64,000 bases of DNA, from NCBI RefSeq assembly GCF_004959855.1, contig NZ_SPNT01000002.1, positions 372,001 to 436,000 on the forward strand, read 5' to 3'. The position numbers and the translations under genes are program-made. The DNA is from Nitratireductor sp. XY-223 (GTDB taxonomy: Bacteria > Pseudomonadota > Alphaproteobacteria > Rhizobiales > Rhizobiaceae). Positions 52,301 through 61,150 of the stretch are shown piece after piece. The notes beneath the pieces were generated by a model, which saw only the letters and a list, made by a program, of their open reading frames with translations, had not been told where the DNA came from and did no database searches. The number at the start of each line of letters is the position of its first letter. Position 1 is the stretch's first letter.

Positions 52301-53647
52301 TTAAAAGAGCTTGTTGGGCAGGTAATTGGCGATGCCGGGGACGGCGACGATCGAGACCATGCCGATCAGCATGATGATCCAGTAGGGGATCGAATAGCGG
52401 AAGATCTCGCGCACCCCGACATCCGGGTCGGCGATCGCCGCCTTGACCGTGTAGACGAGCAGACCGAAGGGCGGTGTCAGAAGCCCCGCCTCGATGGCCA
52501 ATATGCCGACCACCGCGAATGAAATGCGGTCAAATCCCAGCGCCGCCGCCAGCGGCTCGAAGATCGGAACGGTCAACAGCATGATCGAAATGGAATCGAT
52601 CACCATGCCAAGCAGGAACCACACGACCACCATCAGCGCCAGGATGACGTAGGGCGAAAGGCCCGAATCGAGAAAGAAGTTCTGGATCGCCGAGGTGACG
52701 CCCGTCATGGCCAGCGTCCGCGAGTAGAGCGCCGCCATCAAAAGGAGGATGAGGATCGGCGCCGCCGTCTTGCCGACCGAGAAGATCGCCGCCAGAAGTT
52801 CGCGGCCGCGCATGCCCTTGACGATGGCGAAAAGCAGCGCGACCGCTGCGCCGGCGCCGGCACCTTCGGTCGGCGTGAATATGCCGAACCAGATACCGCC
52901 AAGCACGCCGACGATGATGAACCCTATGCCTGCAAAACTGCCGAGCACCTTGAGACCGTCCGCCTCCGGCGGCTGCGGCTGTGCAGCTGCCCCGTCCTCC
53001 GCCGTTTCCTTGCGGCGATGCTCGCCCGTCGCCTGGGGCCACAGGATCGCGGTGGTGACCACATAGATCAGGAACAGCACGGCAAGCAGGAAGCCGGGCA
53101 GGATGCCGGCCAGGAACAGCCTGCCTATGGACTGCTCGGTCAATATACCCCAGACGATCATCAGGACGCTCGGCGGAATCAGCATGCCGAGGCAGCTCGA
53201 GCCGGCGATGGAGCCGAGGGCAAAGCCCTTGTGATAGCCGAGCGCCCGCATCTCCGGATAAGCGATGCGGGAGAAGGCCGCGGCTGACGCGATGGAAACG
53301 CCGGTGACGAAGGAAAAGATGGTGTTGCCGATAACGGTGGCGACCGTCAGACGCCCGGGCAGCCGCCGCACGCCGCGATTGATGGCAGCGTAAATGTCGG
53401 TGATCGCGCCAGACCGGGCGATGAATTCACCCATCAGCATGAACAGCGGTATGACGGCGAATGTGAAGTCGCGCAGCGCCTCCGCGGCGGTGCTCGCAAG
53501 CATCCTTTCGACAATCTGGAACTTGCCGGTGACCAGATAAATGCCGACGACGCTGGTTATCCCCAGCGCGACCGCGACGTGAACGCCCAGCAGCACCAGC
53601 CCGAGCAGCATGACAATGATCACGACAACCGTGTTGACGTCGAACAT
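52301..53647 (-). CDS. TRAP transporter large permease subunit (DctM), second system
   Basis: 448 residues, 12 or more helices. VIIVMLLGLVLLGVHVAVAL, FAVIPLFMLMGEFIARSG, CLGMLIPPSVLMIVWGIL and IFTPTEGAGAGAAVALL match DctM. A polar loop with GEHRRKETAEDGAAAQPQPP between helices is longer than usual. Located after dctQ by 44 bases. Serves the binding protein at 54251-55312. Confidence 0.95.
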   Translation of the reverse strand: MFDVNTVVVIIVMLLGLVLLGVHVAVALGITSVVGIYLVTGKFQIVERMLASTAAEALRDFTFAVIPLFMLMGEFIARSGAITDIYAAINRGVRRLPGRLTVATVIGNTIFSFVTGVSIASAAAFSRIAYPEMRALGYHKGFALGSIAGSSCLGMLIPPSVLMIVWGILTEQSIGRLFLAGILPGFLLAVLFLIYVVTTAILWPQATGEHRRKETAEDGAAAQPQPPEADGLKVLGSFAGIGFIIVGVLGGIWFGIFTPTEGAGAGAAVALLFAIVKGMRGRELLAAIFSVGKTAAPILILLLMAALYSRTLAMTGVTSAIQNFFLDSGLSPYVILALMVVVWFLLGMVIDSISIMLLTVPIFEPLAAALGFDRISFAVVGILAIEAGLLTPPFGLLVYTVKAAIADPDVGVREIFRYSIPYWIIMLIGMVSIVAVPGIANYLPNKLF

Positions 53648-53691
53648 GGCGCGCTAAAGCTCCGATGCGTTGGTGGCGGGACGGGTTGCGT

Positions 53692-54192
53692 TCAAAGGGT
53701 CAGTTCCTCCACATCCAGATCGAACAGTTCGATCGCTGCCAGAAGCAGATAGTTGATGACGGCCAGCGCGCTGCCGATCAGTATCGTGAAGCGGGCCGGC
53801 CAGACCGGGACCCGCAATGCGCCCTCGCCGTCGAATTCGCCATTGGCGAAGGAGCGCAGCGCAAGCTCGATGCCGCCGTGAAACAGGATGGCGAAGAACA
53901 CCGCGCCCAGGAGATAGCCGAACGCCGCCAGCGCCCGCTGCGCCCGCGGCCCGAACGCGTGGATGAGAAAATCGGCACTGAGCATGGAACGGCTGCGGAT
54001 GGCGAAACCGAGCTGCAGGAACACGATCATGACGACGGAATTCGCGACGATTTCCTTGGTGCCCTGCAGGGGCAGGTTCATGGCGCGGAACACGATGTCG
54101 GCAAGGGCGATGAAGCAAAGGACAAAGGCCCAGGACGCCGCCAGGATCATCAGCAGCTTGGTGATGCGGTCATTGAGACGAATGAGGGCCAT
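53692..54192 (-). CDS. TRAP transporter small membrane subunit (DctQ), second system
   Basis: 166 residues, four helices: LLMILAASWAFVLCFIALAD, PLQGTKEIVANSVVMIVFLQL, AALGYLLG-type AFGYLLGAVFFAILF and TILIGSALAVINYLLLAA. RPMNLPLQGTKEI-like FRAMNLPLQGTKEI is a DctQ feature. The ATG at 54192 has GGAA upstream; an earlier start at 54240 would overlap a hairpin. It follows the binding-protein gene by 58 bases that contain a GC stem. Confidence 0.9.
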   Translation of the reverse strand: MALIRLNDRITKLLMILAASWAFVLCFIALADIVFRAMNLPLQGTKEIVANSVVMIVFLQLGFAIRSRSMLSADFLIHAFGPRAQRALAAFGYLLGAVFFAILFHGGIELALRSFANGEFDGEGALRVPVWPARFTILIGSALAVINYLLLAAIELFDLDVEELTL

Positions 54193-54217
54193 GGAGCGTT
54201 CCGGGTGCGGATGGCGC

Positions 54218-54238
54218 GCGGGGCCGATGCGGCCCCGC
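54218..54238 (-). promoter_or_regulatory. Intercistronic hairpin between dctP and dctQ, second TRAP operon
   Basis: GCGGGGCC and GGCCCCGC arms, all G-C, around a five-base loop. No U-run. Occupies the same place as the hairpin in the first TRAP operon, after the binding-protein stop and 25 bases before the dctQ ATG. Confidence 0.8.
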
Positions 54239-54250
54239 ACGATTGTCTGA

Positions 54251-55312
54251 CTACTTGATGTCGTAGCGGACCGGCCAGGTATAGCCGTTGTTCTCGGCCG
54301 CCTCGATGGTCAGCTTCAGAACCTCGGAGGCCGGCAGTCCCTGTGCGTCGAGCTCGCTCGCCATTTTCTGCGGCCAGGTCGCCAGCGAATTGGCCCAGTC
54401 CGCCCGCACGGCCGGATCGATTTCCGTCACCGTGATGAGATCGCGCAGGGTCGCGACATCCTTGGCGTAGCGTTCCTTGTTGACGATCCCCGTCTGCTCC
54501 TCATAGTCGGCGGCCACCTCGAGCAGGATCTCCTGAACCTCCGGCGGCAGGCCGTTATAGGTGTCGGTGTTGATGGTCAGGCCGTGCCAGGTGATCGAAC
54601 CGAAGCCGATCAGCGTGTAGTAGGGGCCGGGCTCGTAGAGCTTGAGGTTGACCCAGGCGCTCGGAAACATGATCCAGCCTTCATAGACATTGGTCTTCAT
54701 TTCCGTATAGGCGGTGGCCAGCGAACTCTGGACCGGCGTCACGCCGCCATATTCGAGCCAGTTGAGATTGAGGCCGGCGCCGGCGATCTTCTCGCCCTTC
54801 AGGTCGGCCAGTTTTTCCCACGGGAAGCTGGTGCCCAGGTTGTAGCCGCCATCGGCAATGCGCGAGATCAGTTTCTGGTTGAACTTGTCCTCGAACACGC
54901 TCTGCAGGTAGGGCACCTTGGCGTAGACATCCTGCGCGGTCTTCAGGCTGGTCGTCGGGTCCATCGTACCGAAGGGCAGCATGACCTGGAAGGCATGCAG
55001 CGGCAGGTTGGACGGCTCGAAGCAGAAACAGAAGCCGCCGATGTCGATGATGCCGTCCTGAACGCCTTCCAGAACCTCGGTCACCTTGACGATCGAGCCG
55101 GAATACCCCTCGACGAAGGTGATCGTGTGGTCGGTCCGCTCCTCGACGCGCTTCTTCAGCTCCGGCTGGAAGTAGCTCTGCATGAGGCCGGCATAGACAA
55201 CGCCCGGCGGGTGGCCTGAGCCGATGCGCAGATTGATGTTTTCGGCCAGGGCGCTGCCTGCGCCGAGACCGATCGCCGCCGTCAGGGCGGCTGCAAATGC
55301 AGTCGATTTCAT
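54251..55312 (-). CDS. TRAP transporter substrate-binding protein (DctP), second system
   Basis: 353 residues, periplasmic. Sec signal KSTAFAAALTAAIGLGAGSA, cleaved near ALAEN. INLRIGSGHPPGVVYAGLMQ, GGFCFCFEPSNLPLHAF (two cysteines close together) and GYNLGTSFPWEKLADLKGEKI are visible; KLYEPGPYYTLIGFGS and VQEILLEVAADYEEQTG end the fold. GAGGGAGG before the ATG at 55312 is strong. The gap to the upstream cupin gene holds two short GC hairpins. The ligand is probably a carboxylate but not identifiable. Confidence 0.93.
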   Translation of the reverse strand: MKSTAFAAALTAAIGLGAGSALAENINLRIGSGHPPGVVYAGLMQSYFQPELKKRVEERTDHTITFVEGYSGSIVKVTEVLEGVQDGIIDIGGFCFCFEPSNLPLHAFQVMLPFGTMDPTTSLKTAQDVYAKVPYLQSVFEDKFNQKLISRIADGGYNLGTSFPWEKLADLKGEKIAGAGLNLNWLEYGGVTPVQSSLATAYTEMKTNVYEGWIMFPSAWVNLKLYEPGPYYTLIGFGSITWHGLTINTDTYNGLPPEVQEILLEVAADYEEQTGIVNKERYAKDVATLRDLITVTEIDPAVRADWANSLATWPQKMASELDAQGLPASEVLKLTIEAAENNGYTWPVRYDIK

Positions 55313-55443
55313 GGTCTTCCTCCCTCTATTCCAAAATGGGCCGGCAAAATCCGTCCGGTCCCGGGTCTTGGAAACTGGTTGCCGCCTGCGGCGGTTGTCG
55401 CATTCTCCTTCCGTCGGTTCGCTTTTGCCCGGCACGCCGGGCC

Positions 55444-55893
55444 TCAAGCCGGCTCCTTCAGCCGCACTTCTTCGGGAATGGGCAGCGGCGCGTTGGCGCT
55501 GTCCTTGAATTCGACAGTGGTGAACAAAAGGTCCGTGTCGCCGATATTGGCGACCGAGTGGGTGAAATCCTCGCCCTTCCCGAACTTGAAATGCAGGGTT
55601 TCGCCGGGATAATGCACAACATCCTGAATGCGGCCGTCATCATACCAGCCGCGCGCTTTGCCGTGCGAATGGGCCGACCAGAAATAGTCCAGAACATGAC
55701 GGTGGAAAGGGCAGCGCTTGCCCGGCGGCAGATGCAGATGCCAGACCCGGACCTTGTCGGTCTCGGAGACAAGAACCGAGCCGACGGCGCCGTTGTTGCC
55801 GTGTTTTTCGAACTCGTCCTGCAGTTCCTGCGGCCAGTGCGCCCGCGGGTTGTCGCCCGTGCTCGGCTGCTCAACGATCTTGGTTTGAGCCAT
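55444..55893 (-). CDS. Cupin-domain protein
   Basis: 149 residues. A single small beta barrel: VWHLHLPPGKRCPFHRHVLDYFW contains the HxHx(3-5)E-type metal motif (here HRH with Asp), and a second His-containing motif lies at EDFTHSVANIGDTDLLF. May bind a metal and act as isomerase, dioxygenase or ligand sensor. GGAG before the ATG. It lies between the DapA-family lyase and the TRAP binding protein and belongs to the same catabolic operon. Confidence 0.85.
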   Translation of the reverse strand: MAQTKIVEQPSTGDNPRAHWPQELQDEFEKHGNNGAVGSVLVSETDKVRVWHLHLPPGKRCPFHRHVLDYFWSAHSHGKARGWYDDGRIQDVVHYPGETLHFKFGKGEDFTHSVANIGDTDLLFTTVEFKDSANAPLPIPEEVRLKEPA

Positions 55894-55917
55894 CTTCTTC
55901 TCCTTCGCTCGACCCCG

Positions 55918-56844
55918 TTACGCGGCGGCGCGGCCGCGACCCAGGATGCCACTCGCCGGCTCCAGCGCCTCGAGATCACGTTTCAACTGTTGTTTCTGCT
56001 CCGGCGTCAGCGCGACCTGCGGCGGAAACACCGGCAGCCAGGAATCGTCGCCCGTGCGCCAGGCCTCGATCTGTTTCAGCGCGGCGCTAAGCGGATACTG
56101 CGATATCGCGACGCGGACCGCCGTCAGCGTTTCCTGCAGCGCCGCCGCCTCGCCGCCACCGGCCGACAGGGTTGCGCGGGCAAGGGCCGCCGACGCATTT
56201 GTCGTCGCCGAAATCACGCCGGCACAGCCCTTGCCCAGCCCCTCCAGGAGCACACCCTCATTGGACGGAAACACATCGATATCGTCGGCTGCCCGGACAA
56301 ATCCGAGGGTGCCCTCGAAATCGCCCGAACTGTCCTTCAACCCGGCGATCAGCGGTCCGAATTCGCGCTTCAGCCGCTGGATCAGGCCGATGCTGATGGG
56401 CGTCATCGACATCTGCGGGAAGTGATAAAGATAGACCCTGAGCCGGTCGGTGCCGACGCCCTCGATCAGCCGCGCGTAATAGGCAAAAAGACCCTCGTCG
56501 GACACATTCTTGAAATAGAAGGGCGGCAGGACCAGGACGTTGAAAAATCCGGCGTCGACCGCGGCCTTGGTCGCGGCGATCGCGTCGCCGGCGGCGCAGG
56601 AACCGGTGCCGAAGATGACCTCGGAGGACTTGAAGCCGGCGTCGGAGAACAGGCCGGGTAATTCCATGCGGAACGAAAGCGGCAGCGAGTTGCCCTCGCC
56701 CGTCGTGCCGAGCGGCGCCACGCCGTCAAGGCCCTGTTCGAGGTTCCAGCGGCAATAGTCCGCGAGTTTTCTGCCATCGGGCTCGCCGCCGGGTCCGACC
56801 GGTGTGAGAGAAGCAGCGTAAACACCCCTGTTGGCCTTGCTCAT
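55918..56844 (-). CDS. DapA / N-acetylneuraminate lyase family protein
   Basis: 308 residues. Class I aldolase or dehydratase fold. The Schiff-base Lys is in IAGLKDSSGDF and the partner Tyr in VYLYHFPQ; GTTGEGNSLPLS carries the substrate-binding Thr-Thr. TIM barrel starts VYAASLTPVGPGGEPD. Members cleave or dehydrate 2-keto-3-deoxy acids, so a sugar acid or related keto acid is plausible. It starts four bases after the ADH stop, with the GGAG lying over that stop, so it is coupled to the alcohol dehydrogenase. The true reaction is not DapA itself. Confidence 0.9.
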   Translation of the reverse strand: MSKANRGVYAASLTPVGPGGEPDGRKLADYCRWNLEQGLDGVAPLGTTGEGNSLPLSFRMELPGLFSDAGFKSSEVIFGTGSCAAGDAIAATKAAVDAGFFNVLVLPPFYFKNVSDEGLFAYYARLIEGVGTDRLRVYLYHFPQMSMTPISIGLIQRLKREFGPLIAGLKDSSGDFEGTLGFVRAADDIDVFPSNEGVLLEGLGKGCAGVISATTNASAALARATLSAGGGEAAALQETLTAVRVAISQYPLSAALKQIEAWRTGDDSWLPVFPPQVALTPEQKQQLKRDLEALEPASGILGRGRAAA

Positions 56845-56848
56845 GGTG

Positions 56849-58012
56849 CTACTCCGCCACCTGCAGTTTCTCGCCCACGCCGCGCGCCTTGACCACCACC
56901 TTGATTGCGTCCTCGACCCGTTCGCGCGCATAGCGCAACGCCTCGGGCAGATCGTCGAGCGCGAAGGTGTGGGTATGGATCAGCGAGGCGTCGAAACGCC
57001 GCCCGGCCATGAAGGCCATGGCGCGATGGGTGGCGCTGCGCCCCTCGCCGCGAATGCCGTAAAGATAGATGTTGTTCTTGACCACGTGCGGCAGGTCGAC
57101 CTTCGCCGGATCGTGCGGAAAGGCGGCAAGGCAGATCTTGCCGCCGCGATTGGTCATGTGGATCGCATCGTTGATAGCGACCTCGGTGCCGGCGCATTCG
57201 ACAACGTAGTCTGCGCCGCGCGTGCCGACGATCTCCTTGACCGCCTCGACGCCATCCGTCTCGCGCACGTTGATCACGTGGTCCGCGCCGAGCTTCCGGC
57301 CGATGTCCAGCCGCGCATCGCGGGTGCCGGTCAGGATGACCGGCGACGCGCCGAGCGCCTTGGCGACAGCGACGGCGAGCAGGCCGATGGGACCCGGGCC
57401 GGTGACGACGACGCTCTCGCCGGCGACGAGACCGCCGAGTTCCGTCAGGCCGTACATGGACGTGCCCGCGGTGACGACCAGCGTGGCCTCCTCGTCGGAC
57501 ATGCCGTCCGGCACCTTGATGACCGTGTTGATGTTGTTGACCGCGTATTCGGCAAAGCCACCGTCGGTGGTGAAGCCGTTGGCGCGGTGACCCTTGTCGA
57601 GGTCACCGTAGTTGAGGCCGTAATTGTGACACGAGGTATACATGCCCTGGCGGCAGCGCTTGCACTGGCCGCAGCCGGCGTGGATCTCCACCGTCACGCG
57701 GTCGCCGATCTCGAACTCGTCGACCCCCGGACCGAGGGCGGCGACGGTGCCCATATACTCGTGGCCCGGCGTGAAGTTCTTGTTGAAGGGCGGGCCGCCG
57801 CCGATCAGTGCCGGTGTGCCGTAGTGGATGATCTCCAGATCCGTCGCGCAGATCGCGACGGCGTCGATGCGAACCAGGATCTCGGCCCTGCCGGGCACCG
57901 GGACCGGCTTTTCCGTCAGCCGCAATTCGTCCGGGTCGCCGAGGACCCAGGCTTTCATGGTCTCGGGTATCGGCATGTCAGACGACATCTTCACGGAGCT
58001 TTCGCTGGCCAT
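56849..58012 (-). CDS. Zinc-dependent alcohol/polyol dehydrogenase (MDR family)
   Basis: 387 residues. Catalytic zinc site: Cys in AICATDLEI and GHEYMGTV; structural zinc: CGQCKRCRQGMYTSC with four Cys. NAD fold VVTGPGPIGLLAVAVAKALGA. Resembles L-threonine or sorbitol/xylitol dehydrogenases. First gene of the minus-strand catabolic operon (ADH, DapA-family, cupin, dctP, dctQ, dctM, DUF1330, QOR). The upstream 253-base gap to the GntR gene holds a palindromic operator. ATG at 58012 is used; ATGs at 57988 and 57976 are alternatives. Confidence 0.93.
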   Translation of the reverse strand: MASESSVKMSSDMPIPETMKAWVLGDPDELRLTEKPVPVPGRAEILVRIDAVAICATDLEIIHYGTPALIGGGPPFNKNFTPGHEYMGTVAALGPGVDEFEIGDRVTVEIHAGCGQCKRCRQGMYTSCHNYGLNYGDLDKGHRANGFTTDGGFAEYAVNNINTVIKVPDGMSDEEATLVVTAGTSMYGLTELGGLVAGESVVVTGPGPIGLLAVAVAKALGASPVILTGTRDARLDIGRKLGADHVINVRETDGVEAVKEIVGTRGADYVVECAGTEVAINDAIHMTNRGGKICLAAFPHDPAKVDLPHVVKNNIYLYGIRGEGRSATHRAMAFMAGRRFDASLIHTHTFALDDLPEALRYARERVEDAIKVVVKARGVGEKLQVAE

Positions 58013-58106
58013 TCACGCATCCAGTCTGGAGAAGGGACCGTGGCTGTACGATCCCCGAAAATCGATTTCTCAGATCATGATACACAGCGCCTATCATGAG
58101 TCAAAT

Positions 58107-58135
58107 ATTATCGATAATCGGTCAAAGATTATCGA
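58107..58135. promoter_or_regulatory. Candidate GntR/FCD operator, two sites
   Basis: ATTATCGATAAT (58107-58118) is a perfect palindrome. A half-repeat ATTATCGA recurs at 58128-58135, exactly 21 bases (two helical turns) further on. It lies in the divergent gap between the ADH operon and the GntR gene. The same core is found at 61033-61044. Confidence 0.75.
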
Positions 58136-58265
58136 AAAAATCGTGAATTTCGCCACGAAAACAGGGCTTGTCTCTTGGCATTTGGCGGCAATCGTCTATA
58201 TCGTGAAGCCATAAACCGCGCCCGAAACAGGTCCCGCAACAAGGGAATCCGTTAACTTCAGAACC

Positions 58266-58913
58266 ATGTCGACTGCACCGCCGCTTTCCCGAATATCCCT
58301 GTCACAGCAGATCCGAGACCGCCTCCTTAGCCGGATCATGACCGGCGCCCTGAAACCCGGAGACCGGCTGGTCGAACTGAAGATCGCCGGCGAGATGGCC
58401 ACCAGCCAGGCGCCGGTGCGCGAAGCCCTGCGCGAGCTGGAGGCGATGGGGGTGGTCGAGACACTGCGCAACAAGGGCGCGCGGGTGCGGGTCATTTCGG
58501 ACGAGGAACTGCGCCAGATCTACGATGTACGCGCGCAACTCGAGGGCTATGCCAGCGAGCTGGCCGCCCGGAACGGCGCTGCGCTCAAGGCCGGGCTGGA
58601 AGCTTGTGTCGCCAAAATGAGGAAGGCGGCGCGCAAGGGCGATTCAATGGCATTCGCGGATCACAACATGGCGTTCCACCGCGCCATCGTCGAAGGCTCG
58701 GGAAACCGGGTGCTGCTTGACATGTGGGAAACGCTCAACGTCAAGATGCGCACCATGGTCAACGTGGCGCGCAGCAGCCGCAACCTCATCGACCTCGCCG
58801 AATCCCACCTGCCGATCGTGGAGGCCATAGCCGCGGGCGACGGCGCGCTTGCCCATGAAACGGCGAAACAGCATGTCCTCGACAACAAGCCGGACGGTGG
58901 TTCCGTATCCTAG
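58266..58913 (+). CDS. GntR family regulator, FCD subfamily
   Basis: 215 residues. N-terminal winged helix QQIRDRLLSRIMTGALKPGDRL and QAPVREALRELEAMG; C-terminal all-helical FCD domain with metal ligands around DHNMAFHRAIVE (Asp/His) and later His in ESHLPIVEAI. FCD regulators respond to carboxylic acids and sugar acids. Divergent from the catabolic operon and most likely its repressor. Confidence 0.93.
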   Translation: MSTAPPLSRISLSQQIRDRLLSRIMTGALKPGDRLVELKIAGEMATSQAPVREALRELEAMGVVETLRNKGARVRVISDEELRQIYDVRAQLEGYASELAARNGAALKAGLEACVAKMRKAARKGDSMAFADHNMAFHRAIVEGSGNRVLLDMWETLNVKMRTMVNVARSSRNLIDLAESHLPIVEAIAAGDGALAHETAKQHVLDNKPDGGSVS

Positions 58914-59012
58914 AGATTGGCCTGGAAGGGCGCGGTCAGCCTTTGCAGCGATCTTCACAAGTGTTGCCAAGACATGCTTTATGACTCACCGATAACTCTG
59001 TGAGGGCGACGC

Positions 59013-59963
59013 ATGGAAGTTGTTGAACTGATATTTCCGGTTTTTGCGGTGATCGTCACCGGATACCTGTTTTCCCGGCTGAAATTGCTTCCGGACTCGG
59101 TCGGGGATTCGCTGATCCAGTTCCTTTTTTATGTGGCCATCCCGGCACTTCTTTTCGTTGTCATAGCGCAAGAGGAAACATGGGCGCTTTTGAACTGGCC
59201 CTTCATCATCGGCTTTGGTGGCGCCTTGGTGATTGTGTTCTTCCTTATGCTGGCTTTCGGAATATATGTTCTCAAGTCACGTCCAGTTGCGGCAACAATG
59301 CTGGCCATGATTTCCGTTGCTTGCAACACGGGCATCATCGGCCTGCCACTGCTGCACTCCCTGTTCGGCAACAAGGTGATCGTACTGGCCGCTCTGGCCA
59401 ACATCGTTGTCATCGCGTTGTTCCTCATCCAGATCTTTTTCCTTGAATTAGACAGATCGGATACGACTGATGGTTCGGGCTCAAAGCTCGAACACATGAA
59501 AAAGGCTGTGCTGAATCCGCTGGTGTTATCGACCATCGTCGGTCTTGCCTATGCAATAAGCCCGCTCACTCTGCCGAAAATCGTGGTCAACTACATGGAT
59601 ATACTGAGTGCCGCGGTGGCGCCGTGTGCCCTTTTTGCTGTCGGCATGTCAATCAAACCAGCCTCGATTGTCGAAAGCGGGAAGATCGTTCTCGTGGCTG
59701 CTTCGACCAAGCTGATAATCCTGCCAGCTCTCGCTCTTTTGATTGTTCTGGTGATAGGTGCTGACCCGCTTGTCGCCGTTGCAGTCGTGGTATCCGCCGC
59801 ACTGCCGACATCCAAGAGCGAGTACATATTTGCGAAACAATACCATCTGTCGGAGGAGCTAACTGGCGAGACGATATCGCTGACGACCGCGATTTCGGTC
59901 ATTACGCTCGTTTTGTGGCTGATTGCGCTGTCACGCATTTATCCAGGTTCTTTTTCAATCTGA
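59013..59963 (+). CDS. AEC family transporter (auxin efflux carrier type)
   Basis: 316 residues, ten helices in two halves. Starts VELIFPVFAVIVTGYLFSR; helix 4 region ISVACNTGIIGLPLLHSLFG carries the conserved Asn and Gly-Leu-Pro, and the second half has PCALFAVGMSI. Bacterial members export or import organic acids such as malonate or malate. GAGGG before the ATG. Same strand as the GntR gene, 99 bases downstream, so possibly co-regulated. Confidence 0.92.
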   Translation: MEVVELIFPVFAVIVTGYLFSRLKLLPDSVGDSLIQFLFYVAIPALLFVVIAQEETWALLNWPFIIGFGGALVIVFFLMLAFGIYVLKSRPVAATMLAMISVACNTGIIGLPLLHSLFGNKVIVLAALANIVVIALFLIQIFFLELDRSDTTDGSGSKLEHMKKAVLNPLVLSTIVGLAYAISPLTLPKIVVNYMDILSAAVAPCALFAVGMSIKPASIVESGKIVLVAASTKLIILPALALLIVLVIGADPLVAVAVVVSAALPTSKSEYIFAKQYHLSEELTGETISLTTAISVITLVLWLIALSRIYPGSFSI

Positions 59964-60065
59964 TTGCGGCCGGGCCCGTGTGGCGTAAGGCGGGTCTTCC
60001 AGGGCAATTCTGACAGGGACCCACCCGTGCATTCTTACCTGCAACCGTCGCAAGTTTGGCCTGGA

Positions 60066-60968
60066 TCATCTGGCCGGTCCGCTCTCCTCGTCGGCACGCT
60101 CCGCGGCCATGTCGTCGAGCACACGCTTGATTGCGGCGGTATCCTCCTGGGCGCGGTCCGGCGTCAGCGTTCCGGCATAGAGCCGGTCGCACTTTGAAAA
60201 CAGCGGCGTCGGGCAGCCGAGACTGGCCGCGAAGCCAGCGATCAGGTCGAGATCCTTGCGCCAGACGTCGTTCTTCATCGTCGGCGGCGTATAGCGGCCG
60301 GACACCATCATCGGGCCGCGCAGCTCGAACATGCGCGACGATCCGGCACCGGCGCCGATCACGGCGTAGGTCTCCTCAAGGTCGAGCCCGGCCATCTGCG
60401 CCAGCAGCAGCGCCTCGGCGGCGGCCGTGTTGTGGATGGCGACCAGCAGGTTGGCGACGAATTTCATCTTCATGCCGTTTCCGAAGGCGCCGAGATAGCG
60501 GGTCTGGCGGGCGATCGCGTCGAAGACGGGTCTGCAGCGCTCCACCGCTTGCTCGTCGCCGCTGGCAAGGACGACAAGGTCGCCCTTCGCCGCCTGCGCG
60601 CCGGTACCGCTCACCGGACAGTCGAGCAGCACAACGGCTTTTTCCTGCAGCGCGTCGCGCGCGGCGGTCTTGTCCTCGATCGGCAGGGTGCTCAACTCGA
60701 CCAGGATGCGGCCCGCCGCACCGCTGGCGCAGATCTCGGCGGTCACGGCCGCAAGGGCCGCGCTGCCCGGGAGGGACAGCAGCACCACCGGGGCGCTTTC
60801 GGCGACCTCGCCGGCGGAACCGGCGGCAAGGCCGCCGGCTTCGCGGTGCCCTGCCATGGCGGCTTTATCAGGATCATAGCCGGCTACAGAATACCCTGCT
60901 TTCAAGAGATTGCCGGCCATGGCCGAGCCCATGATGCCCAGTCCGATCATGCCCACGTCGGAATTCAT
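60066..60968 (-). CDS. 3-hydroxyisobutyrate dehydrogenase-family NAD(P)-dependent oxidoreductase
   Basis: 300 residues. Rossmann motif VGMIGLGIMGSAMAGNLLKAG at the start (in part), substrate motif LLDCPVSGTGAQA, catalytic Lys in GNGMKMKFVANLLVA and the C-terminal helical domain ending with KRVLDDMAAERADEE. Beta-hydroxyacid dehydrogenase or tartronate semialdehyde reductase type. The ATG at 60968 with GGAG eight bases before is chosen. A TTATCGATAAT palindrome lies 65-76 bases upstream, matching the operator at 58107, so the GntR regulator may control it. Confidence 0.93.
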   Translation of the reverse strand: MNSDVGMIGLGIMGSAMAGNLLKAGYSVAGYDPDKAAMAGHREAGGLAAGSAGEVAESAPVVLLSLPGSAALAAVTAEICASGAAGRILVELSTLPIEDKTAARDALQEKAVVLLDCPVSGTGAQAAKGDLVVLASGDEQAVERCRPVFDAIARQTRYLGAFGNGMKMKFVANLLVAIHNTAAAEALLLAQMAGLDLEETYAVIGAGAGSSRMFELRGPMMVSGRYTPPTMKNDVWRKDLDLIAGFAASLGCPTPLFSKCDRLYAGTLTPDRAQEDTAAIKRVLDDMAAERADEESGPAR

Positions 60969-61032
60969 CGTTTCTTCTCCCAACCCCGATTGCGCCACAA
61001 GGCTTGGGTTTTCCTCGGCAAAGGTCAATACT

Positions 61033-61044
61033 TTTATCGATAAT
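61033..61044 (-). promoter_or_regulatory. Candidate GntR/FCD operator upstream of the 3-hydroxyacid dehydrogenase gene
   Basis: TTTATCGATAAT: matches the ADH-operon palindrome at 11 of 12 positions, and the following CG is also shared. Located in the gap ahead of the minus-strand gene starting at 60968. Confidence 0.7.
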
Positions 61045-61150
61045 CGTTAGAGGTTAACCGTTGCAACGCCGCGCGGTCTGTCCAAGAAGCCGCAAATCGG
61101 TTATCCGATGTGCCTCCTCGAAACACACACCGGACATCGGCGGACGGACC

